A stretch of DNA of 22,466 nt from Actinomycetes bacterium (GTDB taxonomy: Bacteria > Actinomycetota > Actinomycetes > Actinomycetales > Microbacteriaceae): contig JAEWJX010000004.1 of assembly GCA_023386365.1 (NCBI GenBank), positions 1 to 22,466 of the forward strand, read 5' to 3'. Both the position numbers and the translations under genes were made by a program. Shown here in pieces: positions 21,853-22,466 of this stretch. Numbering within the stretch: position 1 is the stretch's first letter; every line of letters begins with the position of its first letter. Below the pieces are notes generated by a model. The model saw only the letters and a list, made by a program, of their open reading frames with translations, did not search any database and was not told the origin of the DNA.

Positions 21853-22466
21853 GAGACGGTGTCCTTCCGGGAGATGGTCGCGTTCACCGCGGTGACGATG
21901 AGGGCGAAGGAGTGGGCGCCCGCGTCGGGCGTGCCGAGACTGCGTTCGGCGTGGGGACGTGCGCGCCCCATGCGGGGAAGCAGGTCGGCGGTGGCGGCGG
22001 CCGCGTCGGTGGCGGCGACGGCGGCGGCAGCCCAGGCGTCGTCGAGTTCGGCGCCGTCGGCGACCCGGGCGGTGAGCGTCTCGACGAACGGCACGATCGC
22101 GTCGACCATCGTCTTGTCGCCCACTTCGGCTTTGCCGTACGAGCGGATGCCGTCGAGGGCCGCGCGGGCGCCTTCGGCGACAGCCACGGCATCCGGGGCG
22201 ACCTCGTCGCCGATGCGGGCGCCGAGGGCGCGCAGCCACGGCACGGTGAGCTGGCTCGCGTAGAGCGGGAACAGGTGGGTGCGGGCGGCGTCCATGAGCC
22301 GGACCGTCGCCCACGCCTGCCAGCCCGGCCGGGAGCGCACGGGGTGCACGCCGGGCTCCAGGCCGAGCGACAGCAGGCGCACCAGCGCCCACGTCAGGAC
22401 CATGCAGGCCGCGAACGCGGCGAGCGCGCCGAGTGGCGACCACGCCAGCGCCAGCCCCGCCTGCGC
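21849..22466 (-). CDS. Hybrid of Pls/PosA synthetase-like segment and half a DhaL kinase domain (5' end outside window)
   Basis: The frame is open from the window edge to the stop at 21849, about 205 residues. The first part (to about 22206) has a hydrophobic segment (GLALAWSPLGALAAFAACMVLTWALVRLL) and PGVHPVRSRPGWQAW...RTHLFPLYASQLTVPWLRALGARIGDEV, which I recognise as the membrane/acyltransferase-like tail of Pls/PosA-type nonribosomal peptide synthetases, just before their left-handed helix. It then switches to a DhaL domain: ALDGIRSYGKAEVGDKTMVDAIVPF, MGRARPHAERSLGTPDAGAHSFALI. The first half of DhaL, with the GDGDHG magnesium-binding motif, is missing. A complete DhaK-DhaL protein here would be the L-erythrulose kinase LerK. 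As it stands the kinase should be dead; it may be a fusion scar, pseudogene or misassembly. Confidence 0.7.
   Translation of the reverse strand, partial: AQAGLALAWSPLGALAAFAACMVLTWALVRLLSLGLEPGVHPVRSRPGWQAWATVRLMDAARTHLFPLYASQLTVPWLRALGARIGDEVAPDAVAVAEGARAALDGIRSYGKAEVGDKTMVDAIVPFVETLTARVADGAELDDAWAAAAVAATDAAAATADLLPRMGRARPHAERSLGTPDAGAHSFALIVTAVNATISRKDTVS

Noticed and set aside
1..22466. Search for tRNA, rRNA, CRISPR, insertion sequences, attachment sites and riboswitches
   Set aside because: No such structure recognised by reading both strands; the only repeats are those listed.

Overview
The window looks like chromosomal DNA of a GC-rich actinobacterium, most likely a member of the Microbacteriaceae. 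The evidence is the strong G/C bias at third codon positions, densely packed genes with 1-11 bp start/stop overlaps, the over-represented hexamer GCATCC/GGATGC, and a right-edge protein segment resembling the Pls/PosA-type synthetases of that family. I see no tRNA, rRNA, CRISPR array, transposase or phage gene. Taxonomy is inferred from style and remembered family sequences, not from a search.

Layout. (1) 2-1867, plus strand: the C-terminal part of a large secreted protein with two nearly identical PKD domains between two beta-rich modules. It ends at a long hairpin (1901-1951). (2) 1952-14346, minus strand: a long run of close-packed genes. In transcription order they are a sugar ABC transporter (single-domain ATPase, lipoprotein binding protein, two permeases), an aldose-dehydrogenase-type aldo/keto reductase, a ThuA-domain protein, a LacI-family repressor, a GH42 beta-galactosidase, a second aldo/keto reductase, a Bcr/CflA-type exporter and a serine hydrolase. 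A promoter with two AACGTT LacI-type half-operators lies just upstream. (3) 14481-14666: an unusual array of AATCAAGGA units, three in one orientation and four inverted, mostly phased at 21 bp. (4) 14685-17948, minus: a 1087-residue DUF5107 plus TPR protein, divergent from an AraC-family regulator (18004-18894, plus). (5) 18904-22466, minus: five overlapping or near-abutting genes matching the lower D-apionate/L-erythrulose route. They are a DhaL-like fragment, an RpiB-type isomerase (DerI-like), a TIM-like isomerase (LerI-like), a TIM-barrel enzyme (OiaC-like) and an ApnO-like oxidoisomerase.

How they may work together. Cluster 5 reads as D-apionate -> 3-oxo-isoapionate -> L-erythrulose -> L-erythrulose-1-P -> D-erythrulose-4-P -> D-erythrose-4-P, a route for the plant branched sugar D-apiose. 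The canonical first enzymes (Gfo/Idh-type apiose dehydrogenase and lactonase) are not in the window. The monosaccharide importer and the aldose-dehydrogenase-type AKR of cluster 2 are candidates for uptake and first oxidation, but that link is my inference. The gene at the right edge, where an erythrulose kinase would be expected, is a hybrid: a Pls/PosA synthetase-like membrane segment joined in frame to the second half of a DhaL kinase domain. It may be a deletion scar, a real new fusion, or an assembly error.
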